A stretch of DNA of 64,000 nt from an uncultured Alphaproteobacteria bacterium (GCA_902610175.1 CACLUR010000002.1:231116-295115); one strand, 5' to 3'. Positions 1-9,120 are shown, counted from the first letter of the stretch. Translations and numbers: made by a program. The notes: generated from the sequence alone by a model not told the origin.

Positions 1-314
1 ACAAAACAAAGTGTTTTTGTCATTCTCTCTATAGAAGGAATTCCAATAAGCTCATCTCCTTTTTGTGCAGAAAAAGTAAAGTGAGTATTCATTGATATTG
101 TTACGCATGGTCTATTACCAAACGACTTATATGCAGCATTGCCCATAACATTATCCAAAAAAGACATCAAAAAGCCGCCATGGGCAAAGTTTCCAGAATT
201 TAAATGCTTCTCAGAAACTGTCATTCTATACTTATGTTGATTATTTTCTAATTTTGTTTCTAACTCTCCAAGTAATTGTGAGTATGAAGATTTTGATATT
301 AACTTCCAGGTCAT
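1..314 (-). CDS. PaaI/4HBT-type hotdog thioesterase (3' part outside window)
   Basis: The reading frame starts at an ATG at 312-314 (protein begins MTWKLISKSSYSQLLGELE) and runs off the left edge, giving about 104 residues. The segment SGNFAHGGFLMSFLDNVMGN matches the HGG...D core of PaaI-like acyl-CoA thioesterases, where the Asp/Asn region activates water for thioester hydrolysis. It is followed by a beta-strand-like stretch (CVTISMNTHFTFSA), as expected for a hotdog fold. The gene is divergent from the gamma-glutamyltransferase gene, with a 69-base gap. The substrate cannot be told. The C-terminus is missing, so total length and any fused domain are unknown. Confidence 0.75.
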   Translation of the reverse strand, partial: MTWKLISKSSYSQLLGELETKLENNQHKYRMTVSEKHLNSGNFAHGGFLMSFLDNVMGNAAYKSFGNRPCVTISMNTHFTFSAQKGDELIGIPSIERMTKTLCF

Positions 315-323
315 ATATAACTT

Positions 324-329
324 TATAAT
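324..329 (+). promoter_or_regulatory. candidate -10 box before the GGT operon
   Basis: A perfect TATAAT lies 55 bases upstream of the ATG at 384 in the short divergent gap. No convincing -35 box is visible, and in DNA this AT-rich such hexamers occur by chance, so this is a weak call. Confidence 0.25.
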
Positions 330-383
330 GCAATCATTTAAAAAAGAAATAATTTATGGAATGTCGTAAAATTATTATTTGTA

Positions 384-2135
384 ATGAATAGATCTTACAG
401 AATAGTAGGTAATAGCTCTAACAGTTTTATACCGAGTTATTCTGGAACAAACGGTGCTATAGCAACTCATTCAAATCTATCATCAATTACTGCACATAAT
501 ATCTTAAATGATGATAAAGGTAATGCCTTTGATGCTGCAGCTGGAGCTATGTTAGTTGAAGGCCTTGTAAATCCTCAAATGTTTGGCATGGGAGGTGAAG
601 GAGTAATGATTTTAAAGCCCAAAGACCAAAGTCCTCTTGTCTTAAATGGTAATACTATATCTCCAAAAAAATTTAATTTTTTAAATTTAGTTACAAGAGG
701 ATACACAGAAGTTCCTGATGAGGGAATTTTATGTGCTGGAGTTCCAGCAGCATTTTCTAGTATTTTTAGAATGTTGCAATTATATGGAAAACTAGATTTT
801 AGGACTATTTCTAAATATGCTAAAGAATACGCAAAAGAGGGATATCCTTTACACACTGGAATAATAAACCAAAATAAATTTGGGTTAAAAAGTCTAAAAG
901 GTAAATTTATAAAAGAGTGGAAAAATTCTGCAAAACTATATTTAAAAAATAATAAAATTCCAAAATTAGGAAGTTTATTTAGAAATTTGGCTTACGCAAA
1001 CTTAATAGATTATCTTAATAATTATGAAAAAAAAATCATAGGATCTCGAAGTAATAAATTTAATAAATTACATGAAGCTTTTTACAAAGGCGATGTTGCA
1101 AACTCAATTTTAAAATATTCACAAAAAAATGAAGGGCTTCTTTCAAAAGAGGATTTTGAAAACTTTAATGTGAAATTTGAAAAAACAATTTCAGAAAAAT
1201 ATGGTGATTATCAAGTTCACAAAACTAATTTCTGGGGACAAGGATTAACTAGTTTAATGATGTTGAAAATGCTCAACAAACAAAAAATTAAATCACTTAA
1301 TTCAGCAAGTGATATCCATAAATTTACAGAAATTTTAAAATTAACTTTTGCTGATAGAGAGATGTATTTCACTGGTAAGTACAATTCAAAAGTCAAAGCC
1401 AATCACCTATTAAATGACTCTTACCTTAATAAAAGAATGCAATTAATTAAAGAGAGGGCAATTGACTCTATAATTCCTGGGAACCCCCTTTCTAATAAAT
1501 CATTGCTTCCAATTGAAAACGATATTAAACCATGGGGAGCTGGCACTGTTCATATAAGTATTATAGATAAAGATAATAATGCTATATCGTGTACACCAAG
1601 TGGTGGATGGATAAGATCAAATGAAGTGATTAATGAATTAGGATTTCCCTTAGGTAATAGATTAATGACGTTTTATTTATCAAAACCAGGTCATTTAAAT
1701 TTTATAGCACCTGAACAACAACCAAGGACAACATTGAGTCCTACTTTAATTATCAATCAAAAAAAGAAAGAGATTTTAAGTTGTGGAACAATGGGTGGTG
1801 ACGCTCAAGATCAGTGGCAAGCACAATTTTTAATGAATTATATATTTTCGAATAAGTCTATTGACCAAGCATTAAATGAACCAAGAGTTTCATCAGAGCA
1901 TTTACCTGCTTTTTTTCACCCACATGATCCAAATTTGAAACAATTACTTTTAGAGGAGCGACTTTCACCCTTTATTTCTCAATTAAATAAAAAAGGACAT
2001 AAATGCCTTAAAACTACAGACTGGAGCGAAGGTTTTATTTTGTGCACTAGAAAACAAGATAAAATTTATGATGCATATGCAGATATTAGAAGTTATAAGA
2101 GTCAAATATTTCAAGCACAGGCATTAGCATGGTAA
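384..2135 (+). CDS. gamma-glutamyltransferase family protein
   Basis: N-terminal nucleophile hydrolase that removes the gamma-glutamyl group from glutathione or related peptides. It is 583 residues, close to the family norm. The N-terminal part has the expected HNILNDDKGNAFDAA segment. The autoprocessing site before the small subunit is GTVHISIIDKDNNAISCT, which aligns with the TTH motif of E. coli GGT, so Thr388 is the expected nucleophile (Val389 replaces the second Thr). Near the C-terminus, PRTTLSPTLI and CGTMGGDAQDQWQ match the conserved Gly-rich substrate site. No clear signal peptide is seen, so a cytoplasmic location is possible. It overlaps mazG by 7 bases, so the two are translationally coupled. 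The natural substrate is not certain. Confidence 0.88.
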   Translation: MNRSYRIVGNSSNSFIPSYSGTNGAIATHSNLSSITAHNILNDDKGNAFDAAAGAMLVEGLVNPQMFGMGGEGVMILKPKDQSPLVLNGNTISPKKFNFLNLVTRGYTEVPDEGILCAGVPAAFSSIFRMLQLYGKLDFRTISKYAKEYAKEGYPLHTGIINQNKFGLKSLKGKFIKEWKNSAKLYLKNNKIPKLGSLFRNLAYANLIDYLNNYEKKIIGSRSNKFNKLHEAFYKGDVANSILKYSQKNEGLLSKEDFENFNVKFEKTISEKYGDYQVHKTNFWGQGLTSLMMLKMLNKQKIKSLNSASDIHKFTEILKLTFADREMYFTGKYNSKVKANHLLNDSYLNKRMQLIKERAIDSIIPGNPLSNKSLLPIENDIKPWGAGTVHISIIDKDNNAISCTPSGGWIRSNEVINELGFPLGNRLMTFYLSKPGHLNFIAPEQQPRTTLSPTLIINQKKKEILSCGTMGGDAQDQWQAQFLMNYIFSNKSIDQALNEPRVSSEHLPAFFHPHDPNLKQLLLEERLSPFISQLNKKGHKCLKTTDWSEGFILCTRKQDKIYDAYADIRSYKSQIFQAQALAW

Positions 2136-2902
2136 AAAAAAAGAACAAATTAGATGATTTAATTAATGTTGTGAAGAGACTAAGAAATCCAAAAAATGGA
2201 TGTCCATGGGATATACAACAAACTTCCAAATCATTAGCAAAGTATACTTTAGAGGAAGCATATGAAGTTATCGAAGCAATTGAGTCAAATAATAGCAAAG
2301 AACTAGAAGGAGAGCTTGGCGATTTATTACTACAAGTTATTTATCACTCAGTTATTGCTGCTGAAAAAAAGAAATTTTCAATTGAAGATGTCATTGATAC
2401 AAGTGTAAAAAAAATGAAATCTCGTCATCCTCATATTTTTATGCGCGATGAGTCAATTAAAACCGTTCAAGATGTTAATGATTTTTGGGAAACACAAAAA
2501 AAATTTGAAAGAAAAAAGAAAGGTGCTAAATCTGTTTTAGATGGTGTAAGTGTAAATCTCCCTGCTGTTACACGTTCACTTAAGCTTCAAAAAAGAGCTG
2601 CAAAAGAAGGATTTGATTGGAAAAATGCAAATGGAACCTTGAAGAAGGTAAAAGAGGAATTAAATGAGCTTTCAAATGAAATGAAAACAAATAATAAGAG
2701 AAAAATTAAAGAGGAATTAGGAGATTTATTATTTTCTTGTATTAATTTATCAAGAAAATTAGGACTTGATACTGAAACAATTATTAGGAACTCTAATAGG
2801 AAATTTGAGAAAAGATTTAAAAAAATGGAAAATACAATGAACAAAAAAAAATTGAAATGGAATTTGAATAATTTGGAGAGAGAATGGCAAAAATCAAAAT
2901 AA
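2129..2902 (+). CDS. mazG: nucleoside triphosphate pyrophosphohydrolase MazG
   Basis: Hydrolyses NTPs to NMP and pyrophosphate, a house-cleaning role. Two MazG helical domains are visible. The first (about residues 15-115) has NGCPWDIQQT, LEEAYEVIEAIE and GELGDLLLQV; the second (about 160-250) has KEELGDLLFSCINL. The paired EExxE and ExxD acidic sets that bind magnesium are present, as is the HPHIF motif. The length of 257 residues is normal for the two-domain form. It overlaps GGT upstream by 7 bases and the TolC gene downstream by 19 bases. Confidence 0.95.
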   Translation: MVKKKNKLDDLINVVKRLRNPKNGCPWDIQQTSKSLAKYTLEEAYEVIEAIESNNSKELEGELGDLLLQVIYHSVIAAEKKKFSIEDVIDTSVKKMKSRHPHIFMRDESIKTVQDVNDFWETQKKFERKKKGAKSVLDGVSVNLPAVTRSLKLQKRAAKEGFDWKNANGTLKKVKEELNELSNEMKTNNKRKIKEELGDLLFSCINLSRKLGLDTETIIRNSNRKFEKRFKKMENTMNKKKLKWNLNNLEREWQKSK

Positions 2903-4158
2903 TTTTTTTAAGCACATTCTTTTTATTTTTTTCAAAGGGTATTTTATCCTATGAAATAACTGATTTAATTAAAATTCTTGTCGAAAAAAATGAAACAAAC
3001 TCTCAATTTAAGTATGACAATTTGATTGATGATAAAAATTTAGAATTAGCTGATACTCTCTATATACCAGAAATAGATTATTCGTTTTCTATTTCAAACA
3101 GTACAACTAGCACTGACTCTACTTCTACAGTAAACGCAGATACTCATACATTAAGTGCTACGGTAAACCTCTATAACGGTGGGTTTAGTCAGTTAAATTT
3201 AATTACTACGCAAACTAGAAATCAAGCTTTTGACTATCTCAGAGAGTATCAAAAAGAGTTATTAATCAAAGAACTCCTAAACGGTTATAGTAATTTACAG
3301 ACATTGATCTTTAAAAAGAAAAATCAACAATTGAATTTAGAATTTTATAGAAAGAAAGTCTTAGAGGCTGAAATATTATTTAAGGCAAACAGAATTACAA
3401 AAACAGAAGTATTAGATTTAGAAAATGAACTATTAGAAGCACAATCTGTGTCTTTAGATTATGATAGAAAAATAGATAATTTAATGCTTCAAGTTAGTAA
3501 GTTACTTGATCTAGATATTTATGATGAAGATGTAAATTTTGATTATGTGATAGACGTATCTAATGCACAAATTAGTAAGAAATTATTTTCAGAATTGATG
3601 AATTCCTCTTATGGCCAATATCTCTCTTTTATTGAAAATACATATTTACCTGAACTAGAGATGAGTAAAAAAAATTTGAGACCTTCTGTTGACCTAACCT
3701 ATTCCCTAAGTGAGAGCAATAATTATTCTGCAGCAATTGATCATAGAAGATCTTCATCCTTATCACTATCTTTAAGCGTTCCTATTTATGATGGATTTAA
3801 AGATGAAAATAATTTTGATATTGAGGAATATAATTATCAAAAAAAATTATTAGAGCATAAAGACTTAAAGAGAGACTTACTTAATACTTACTTAGAGTCT
3901 TGGAACAATTATGATTTTTATTTAAATAAAATAAACAACCAAGAAAAAATAATTGATAGCTTAGAATTAAAATTACAAGGTAATGAAATTTTATATAAAG
4001 CCCAAAAAATAGATATTACACAACTTATTGAAAGTAAGAATGAATTAAATGATGCTCATAACATCTTATTAGATTTGAAATCTTCAAAAAAATATTATTT
4101 AATAGATATTCTAATACTAAACGGGGATCTAAATACAATTATTAATGGATTGGGATAG
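2884..4158 (+). CDS. TolC-family outer membrane efflux protein
   Basis: Outer membrane channel of the TolC family, 424 residues. A signal peptide is visible (hydrophobic stretch IIFLSTFFLFFSKGILSYE, cleavage probably near residue 22). Two repeats follow, each with long coiled-coil helices and serine/threonine-rich beta strands: SATVNLYNGG near residue 95 and SLSVPIYDGF near residue 300 are the paired strand/turn elements typical of TolC repeats. There is no adjacent membrane-fusion or inner-membrane partner, so it either serves pumps encoded elsewhere or a type I secretion system. It overlaps mazG by 19 bases and the LysR gene by 14 bases. Confidence 0.87.
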   Translation: MAKIKIIFLSTFFLFFSKGILSYEITDLIKILVEKNETNSQFKYDNLIDDKNLELADTLYIPEIDYSFSISNSTTSTDSTSTVNADTHTLSATVNLYNGGFSQLNLITTQTRNQAFDYLREYQKELLIKELLNGYSNLQTLIFKKKNQQLNLEFYRKKVLEAEILFKANRITKTEVLDLENELLEAQSVSLDYDRKIDNLMLQVSKLLDLDIYDEDVNFDYVIDVSNAQISKKLFSELMNSSYGQYLSFIENTYLPELEMSKKNLRPSVDLTYSLSESNNYSAAIDHRRSSSLSLSLSVPIYDGFKDENNFDIEEYNYQKKLLEHKDLKRDLLNTYLESWNNYDFYLNKINNQEKIIDSLELKLQGNEILYKAQKIDITQLIESKNELNDAHNILLDLKSSKKYYLIDILILNGDLNTIINGLG

Positions 4159-5038
4159 ACTTAAAACATTTTATCACGTAGCTACAGCAGGTAGTATCTC
4201 TAGAGCTATGGATACTATTCACCTTAGTCAATCTGCTATTACTAGACAAATTCAATCTCTTGAGCATAGTTTAAAAACCAAACTATTTAAAAGACACACA
4301 AAAGGTATAACTCTAACAGAGCAAGGTTCCTATCTTTTTGAAGAAACTGAAAAAATTTTTGCTGATTTAAATTCTATAGAAAAAAAGATAGTTGAATATA
4401 AGTCAGTTCCAACTGGTAACCTCTCTATTAATACTACTGTTGCTTTTGGATCGATGTGGCTAAGCCCTAGAATCAATGAATTTATTCATGAATACCCAGA
4501 AATTAATCTTAAACTAAACTATTCTGAAGATGAGCAAGATATGCTTCGCCAAGATTATGATATTGGTTTATGGATGCGAAAACCAAGACATTTAGATTTG
4601 GTTTCAAAGCACATAGCAACAATTAAATACCATATTTATGGATCTGCGAATTACATAAATGAAATGGGTATGCCTTTGAGAAGATCAGAACTAAATAGTC
4701 ATAGATTAATTACATATGGCATTGGAAAACCATCCCCCCTTTCTGACACCAATTGGATACTGAAGACTGGTGTTAAAAAAAACCAAAAAAATAGAAGACC
4801 TCATATTACAATTAATAATTTATATGGTTTATTAGTAGCTGTTGAAACTGGTGCAGGTTTGGCTGCATTACCTGATTATATGGCCCAACATAAAGCCCAT
4901 CTTGTTAAAGTACTACCAGATATAGAAGGACCAAGTTACGATGTTCATATGGTTTATCATGAAAACCTAAAAGGGAGTTTGAAACTGATAGCTTTTAGAG
5001 ATTTTCTTATGAATAAAATAAGCCAGTGGAGATTTTGA
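4145..5038 (+). CDS. LysR-family transcriptional regulator
   Basis: The N-terminal winged helix-turn-helix (residues 1-62) has the classic LysR pattern: WDRLKTFYHVATAGSISRA, LSQSAITRQIQSLE and GITLTEQGSYL. Residues 90-290 form the periplasmic-binding-protein-like effector domain, with INTTVAFGSMWLSPRI at its start and ETGAGLAALPDYM near the end, as in GcvA-like members. The length of 297 is normal. It overlaps the TolC gene by 14 bases, so it is probably the last gene of that operon. The next gene (aminotransferase) is on the same strand behind a terminator-like hairpin, so its target cannot be assigned from position. Confidence 0.93.
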   Translation: MDWDRLKTFYHVATAGSISRAMDTIHLSQSAITRQIQSLEHSLKTKLFKRHTKGITLTEQGSYLFEETEKIFADLNSIEKKIVEYKSVPTGNLSINTTVAFGSMWLSPRINEFIHEYPEINLKLNYSEDEQDMLRQDYDIGLWMRKPRHLDLVSKHIATIKYHIYGSANYINEMGMPLRRSELNSHRLITYGIGKPSPLSDTNWILKTGVKKNQKNRRPHITINNLYGLLVAVETGAGLAALPDYMAQHKAHLVKVLPDIEGPSYDVHMVYHENLKGSLKLIAFRDFLMNKISQWRF

Positions 5039-5059
5039 CTATCAAAATTTTCTTTTTTT
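5032..5059 (+). terminator. intrinsic terminator after the LysR gene
   Basis: A 7-bp stem (ATTTTGA at 5032-5038 pairing with TCAAAAT at 5042-5048, 3-base loop) is followed directly by a run of about ten T interrupted by one C. The stem includes the LysR stop codon. The stem is AT-rich, hence weak, but the geometry is right. Confidence 0.5.
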
Positions 5060-5083
5060 ATTAAAAATATACATTAAAAAAAC

Positions 5084-6238
5084 ATGAATAACTTATTAAA
5101 AACTTACAAGTTTAGTAATTTTAGAGTAGTAAAGGGTAATGGATGTTATTTATACACCTCTGATAAAAGAAAATTATTAGATTTCTCAGCTGGAGTAGCG
5201 GTTAATTCTCTTGGATACAATCATCCAGTTGTTAGAAAAAGTTTACAAGATCAAATAAAAACTGGTATCACTCATTTATCTGGTTCTCAAATGCATGAGT
5301 TTAAGACCAAATTATCTAAATTATTATCTAAAAATTCTAATAAGGGAGATGTTTTCTTTTCTAATTCAGGTGCTGAAAGTATTGAGGCTGCTTTAAAAAT
5401 TGCAAGAAATTATGGAAGTAAAATAGGAAGAGATGAAATTATTGCTATGACCTCGTCTTTTCATGGGAGAACAATTGGCGCCCTATCCGTAGGAAGTAAT
5501 AAAAAATATAAATCTAATATTGGTCCAGTACCTGGAAAAGTTAAGTTTTGTAAATTTAATGACGTTTCTCATCTTAAAAAACTTGTAAATAAAAAAACAG
5601 TAGCAATCATCATAGAATTTGTTCAAGGGGACGGAGGTATAAATATTTGCAGTAAGAATTTTGCAAAAGCTATAAAAGGGATATGTAAAAATAATAAAAT
5701 TTTGCTTATTGGGGATGAAATACAAGGTGGTATAGGTCGAACTGGTAAAATATTTGCTTACAAACATTACGGTGTCAATCCAGATATTATAACCTCTGCA
5801 AAAGGCCTAGGTTCAGGCATTCCCATAGGTGCTACTATAGTTAAAAAAAATATATCCAAAATTATTTCTACTGGTTTTCATGGCTCAACTTTTGGAGGTG
5901 GTATGCTTCAGACTAGAGTTTCATATAATGTTTTTAGAACCATAAATAATAAAAGTTTTTTAAATAAAGTACTGATTAATGGTAATTTATTATCTTCTCT
6001 AATAAAAAAAATGCACCTCTTACACAAAGATAAAATAATTGATACAAGATGTTTGGGTCTTATGGCTGGTGTAGAGTTTAAAAATAATCAAATCGCATTA
6101 AAAACATATGAAAAAATGTCAAAAAATGGGCTTATTTCAACTCTAATTCAAGGGAATATAATTCGTCTTACACCTCCTTTGACTGTTTCAACTGGAGAAA
6201 TAAGAAAGGCAATAAAGATAATAACTCAATCGTTGTAA
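5084..6238 (+). CDS. argD: acetylornithine aminotransferase-like class III aminotransferase
   Basis: PLP-dependent omega-aminotransferase, 384 residues, matching ArgD length. Visible signatures are FSAGVAVNSLGYNHP, FSNSGAESIEAALKIAR, SSFHGRTIGALSVG, the cofactor aspartate in GDEIQGGIGRTGK, and the PLP lysine in TSAKGLGSGIPIGAT, followed by GFHGSTFGG. It would convert N-acyl-glutamate semialdehyde to N-acyl-ornithine, or act on succinylornithine or a related substrate. It converges on the ArgB-like gene with a 2-base gap and lies next to ArgC-like and P-loop genes. It is the only member of that set on the + strand. The exact acyl substrate is inferred from context only. Confidence 0.85.
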   Translation: MNNLLKTYKFSNFRVVKGNGCYLYTSDKRKLLDFSAGVAVNSLGYNHPVVRKSLQDQIKTGITHLSGSQMHEFKTKLSKLLSKNSNKGDVFFSNSGAESIEAALKIARNYGSKIGRDEIIAMTSSFHGRTIGALSVGSNKKYKSNIGPVPGKVKFCKFNDVSHLKKLVNKKTVAIIIEFVQGDGGINICSKNFAKAIKGICKNNKILLIGDEIQGGIGRTGKIFAYKHYGVNPDIITSAKGLGSGIPIGATIVKKNISKIISTGFHGSTFGGGMLQTRVSYNVFRTINNKSFLNKVLINGNLLSSLIKKMHLLHKDKIIDTRCLGLMAGVEFKNNQIALKTYEKMSKNGLISTLIQGNIIRLTPPLTVSTGEIRKAIKIITQSL

Positions 6239-6240
6239 TT

Positions 6241-7089
6241 TCAATAATCTAAAGATTGTTTTTGAAATACAGTACCAATTCCCTCTTCTGTCTCTAACTC
6301 ATTTATAAGAGCATTTTTTATTTCTCCACTTATAATATGAATTTTTTGAACACCTTGATTTAGAGCTTTTAATGAGTTTTCGACTTTTACAATCATCCCG
6401 TTAGAAATAATTTTCTCATCAAATAGTTTTCTTGCCACATTTTCATCAACTGCAGAAATTCTTTCTCCTTGTGTATCTTTGATAAAAGGGACATCAGAGA
6501 TAAAAATTAGCTTACTAGCTGAGAGGTTTATTGCTAATTCAGTAGCAATGGTGTCAGCATTAACATTTAATACTTCAGATGTATTTTTATCTAAAACTAA
6601 ACTTGGCATAATTATCATATCATGTTCTTTAAATAAGTTTTTAATTTGTAAAGCATCAACTGTAACGATGTCTCCGACTTGTCCATAATCAATGTCATCA
6701 ACTACATCTCTTCGTTTTGCTGCAATAAAGTCTTTCTTTGAAATAGGAATTGGAAAATTTCTGATATTATATCGAGAACTCAAGCTAAAAATATCTATTA
6801 AAATTTGGCCAGATATTTTTTTTGCAGCCTCTATGTCTGTAGGAGATGTTACTCTTCTACCATTTATTTTTTTTGGCTCAATACCATGTACATTGATCAT
6901 ATAGTTATCTAGCTGTCGTCCAAATCCAAAGACTAAAACAACTTTTAACTTCGAAATAGAGTTTAATAATTCTTTTATGTCGCTTATAACATTATCTATA
7001 CTATCTTCATTATCGCAAATTTTACCACTAACTTTAATGACAAGTATGGAATTTTGTAATATAGATTGGTAAAAACTTTGATTTTTCAT
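6241..7089 (-). CDS. N-acetylglutamate kinase homologue with atypical glycine loops
   Basis: Amino acid kinase family, 282 residues, the right size for ArgB or LysZ. Catalytic lysines are kept (Lys19 in VIKVSG, Lys235 in GMIVKVENSL), as are the NVNADTIATELA motif with Asn177 and the NGRRVT arginine Arg79. Two signature loops deviate: the usual KxGG is KVSG, and the usual HGGGPQ substrate loop is FGFGRQ (residues 54-59). These loops hold the acylated amino acid and phosphates, so the substrate may be a different N-blocked glutamate or aminoadipate. Its start overlaps the ArgC-like stop by 1 base. It is likely co-transcribed with the reductase and P-loop genes upstream of it. Confidence 0.8.
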   Translation of the reverse strand: MKNQSFYQSILQNSILVIKVSGKICDNEDSIDNVISDIKELLNSISKLKVVLVFGFGRQLDNYMINVHGIEPKKINGRRVTSPTDIEAAKKISGQILIDIFSLSSRYNIRNFPIPISKKDFIAAKRRDVVDDIDYGQVGDIVTVDALQIKNLFKEHDMIIMPSLVLDKNTSEVLNVNADTIATELAINLSASKLIFISDVPFIKDTQGERISAVDENVARKLFDEKIISNGMIVKVENSLKALNQGVQKIHIISGEIKNALINELETEEGIGTVFQKQSLDY

Positions 7090-8081
7090 TATAAATATAG
7101 CGGTATCATTTGTTTCAATCCTAATGATTGATCAAGATCAAAAATTATATTCATACATTCAATAGCATTACCTGAAGCACCCTTTACTAAATTATCTAAA
7201 CAAGCCTCTACAACAAAGTGCCTCTGATCTTTGAAAGACAATGAAATATCACAATAATTTGAACCAACTACATTAGAGAGCTTAGTATTATTTTGTATTC
7301 TTATAAAAGGAGAAGATTTAAAACAATCAACTAAGCTTAAATTTAAAGACTCATGAGTTACATCTTCAAATGTTTCTATGTGACTTGTTAGATATATACC
7401 TCTGGAGAAAGGTCCCGACAGTGGAACAAATGATAGAGTCTCCTTTAAATTAGGAAAAGATTGATAAATTTCTCCTAAATGTCGATGTGAATTTATATTG
7501 TATGAAAAAATATCTTTAGATCTTGTCGAATGATGATTTTTATTTGAGGGATTTTTACCACCACCACTTGATCCAGTTATAGCAGTAATAGATACTTTTT
7601 TAATTATAGATTGAAATGGTAATAAAGATAGTTGAGCTGTTAGTGCAAAACAACCAGGATTGGATATGTTAGAAGATTTTTTTATGTCATCAATTGAATT
7701 TTCAATAAATCCATATTGAAATTTATTTTGAATATCAGCATCAAAATTTGTTTTGTAATATTTGTTATAATCCTCTTGATTAGCAATCCTAAAATCAGAA
7801 CTTAGGTCTATAATTTTAACTTTTGATAATAATTCTTTGACATATTCATGGGCTGAACCATGAGGTAATGATAAAAAAACACAATCGAGATTTTTAAATT
7901 CATCAAGATTAGATGTCTGTAAATCTTTCAGATTTAATGACTGTAAATGTGGAAATTCCTCATCTATTTCCATTTCTCTTTGAAATATTTTTGATAATTT
8001 AACTTCAGGATGCACAGAGAGAATTCTAATTAGCTCGATACCTAAATAACCATTTGCTCCAATTATTCCTACTTTAATCAT
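7089..8081 (-). CDS. argC: N-acetyl-gamma-glutamyl-phosphate reductase (ArgC/LysY family)
   Basis: Reduces an N-acyl-glutamyl-phosphate to the semialdehyde with NADPH. The Rossmann start is GIIGANGYLG, the hinge is IDLSSDFR, the catalytic cysteine Cys144 is in NPGCFALTAQL, and the catalytic histidine region is NSHRHLGEI (198-204). The length of 330 is normal. The loop SSGGGKNPSNKNHHSTRS (171-188) has an HHxxR pattern that resembles LysY-type enzymes, which act on LysW-bound substrates, more than ordinary ArgC. No LysW carrier is seen in the window. It overlaps the P-loop gene by 8 bases and the kinase gene by 1. Confidence 0.85.
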   Translation of the reverse strand: MIKVGIIGANGYLGIELIRILSVHPEVKLSKIFQREMEIDEEFPHLQSLNLKDLQTSNLDEFKNLDCVFLSLPHGSAHEYVKELLSKVKIIDLSSDFRIANQEDYNKYYKTNFDADIQNKFQYGFIENSIDDIKKSSNISNPGCFALTAQLSLLPFQSIIKKVSITAITGSSGGGKNPSNKNHHSTRSKDIFSYNINSHRHLGEIYQSFPNLKETLSFVPLSGPFSRGIYLTSHIETFEDVTHESLNLSLVDCFKSSPFIRIQNNTKLSNVVGSNYCDISLSFKDQRHFVVEACLDNLVKGASGNAIECMNIIFDLDQSLGLKQMIPLYL

Positions 8082-9120
8082 TATTAATCCTATTAATTAT
8101 CTTAGCGAAAACATTGACATGGTTAGTTGAATTATAAATATTTAAAAAATCTAAATTAGGTATAGAAAATTTATCAATTGATTGCTTATAAGCAGATACA
8201 TTATTAGTTACAGGGCCACTGATTATCAGTAATTTGCTGTCTAAATTATTTGATTTTAAATTTTCTATAATATTTACTGCTCCTGATACGTCATAAGCGC
8301 AAATTACAATTACTTCAATTGACTCTGTAATATCAGTATTTTGAATTATTTCTTTAGTTCCATAATCGCCATGATAACCATCACCTAATTCCATTAGAAT
8401 TATCTCAGCGTCCTCAGACATATTGCTAATAATTGATGCTGAACAACTTTGTATGGTTTTTTTATCATTCATACAGGTACTCGGCAGACCGTAATCTACA
8501 AAATCTGATGTTTTATAAGCACCATTATCCTCATAAGAATATAAATCTTTTTGTGAAGCGGTACCTGCTAGTTTACATGCATTAATTTTCTTAAAATAAT
8601 TACTAAGAGTTTTGATTATAAAGGATGTAACAGTAGTTTTACCAGAGTCAATACCCGTTCCTATGACTGCAATAGATGGTACTTTGTTTTTAATTTTCAT
8701 TTCTTTAATTTTTGAATAATCAACTAGATTCAATTGTTTGTTACTATTATCTACAACCGATCCAAGGACTTCACATTCTGTAGCTGGTCCCAGAAGAATA
8801 TTAAAATCTTTACAATTACCAATTACTCCACCTAAATTTAAAATGTGAATTTTATCGTGTTTATTTAATTCAGTTGGAACAGAACCTGTCATCCCTGAAG
8901 AAGCAATTCTATTACCCAATGCACCAACAATAACATCTCCCTCAGTTAATTCAGTAATTCTTCCAGAGACTAACTCCAATTTATTATAATTAGGATTGAC
9001 TGAAATTACTTTAACAGCAATTAATTGACCTTGATTACAATCAATTACATCTGAAATACTCAATTCATCAATATTATTGATGTTTTTGAGAACAGAACCT
9101 ATTTTTTTTGTGTTAATCAT
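8074..9120 (-). CDS. P-loop protein linked to arginine-type genes, possibly DUF1611/BioD-like
   Basis: A 348-residue protein of two parts. Residues about 25-125 look beta-rich and glycine-rich (LGNRIASSGMTGSVP, LNLGGVIGNCKDF, GPATECEVLG). From 147 on there is a P-loop NTPase-like domain with Walker A IGTGIDSGKTT (Gly154-Thr163), then KLAGTASQKDLYS, TSDFVDYGLPST and LMELGDGYHGDYG. This order recalls DUF1611 and dethiobiotin-synthetase folds. DUF1611 proteins of the DgcN type are reported to N-acylate glutamate, which would fit a first step before the kinase and reductase. It is the first gene of the − strand run leading into the ArgC- and ArgB-like genes. The family assignment is tentative and the function is inferred from context. 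Confidence 0.6.
   Translation of the reverse strand: MINTKKIGSVLKNINNIDELSISDVIDCNQGQLIAVKVISVNPNYNKLELVSGRITELTEGDVIVGALGNRIASSGMTGSVPTELNKHDKIHILNLGGVIGNCKDFNILLGPATECEVLGSVVDNSNKQLNLVDYSKIKEMKIKNKVPSIAVIGTGIDSGKTTVTSFIIKTLSNYFKKINACKLAGTASQKDLYSYEDNGAYKTSDFVDYGLPSTCMNDKKTIQSCSASIISNMSEDAEIILMELGDGYHGDYGTKEIIQNTDITESIEVIVICAYDVSGAVNIIENLKSNNLDSKLLIISGPVTNNVSAYKQSIDKFSIPNLDFLNIYNSTNHVNVFAKIINRINND

Noticed and set aside
384-2135. Cephalosporin acylase activity of the GGT-family protein
   Set aside because: The families share the fold, but the Thr nucleophile region and the absence of related beta-lactam genes give no reason to prefer this over gamma-glutamyl transfer.
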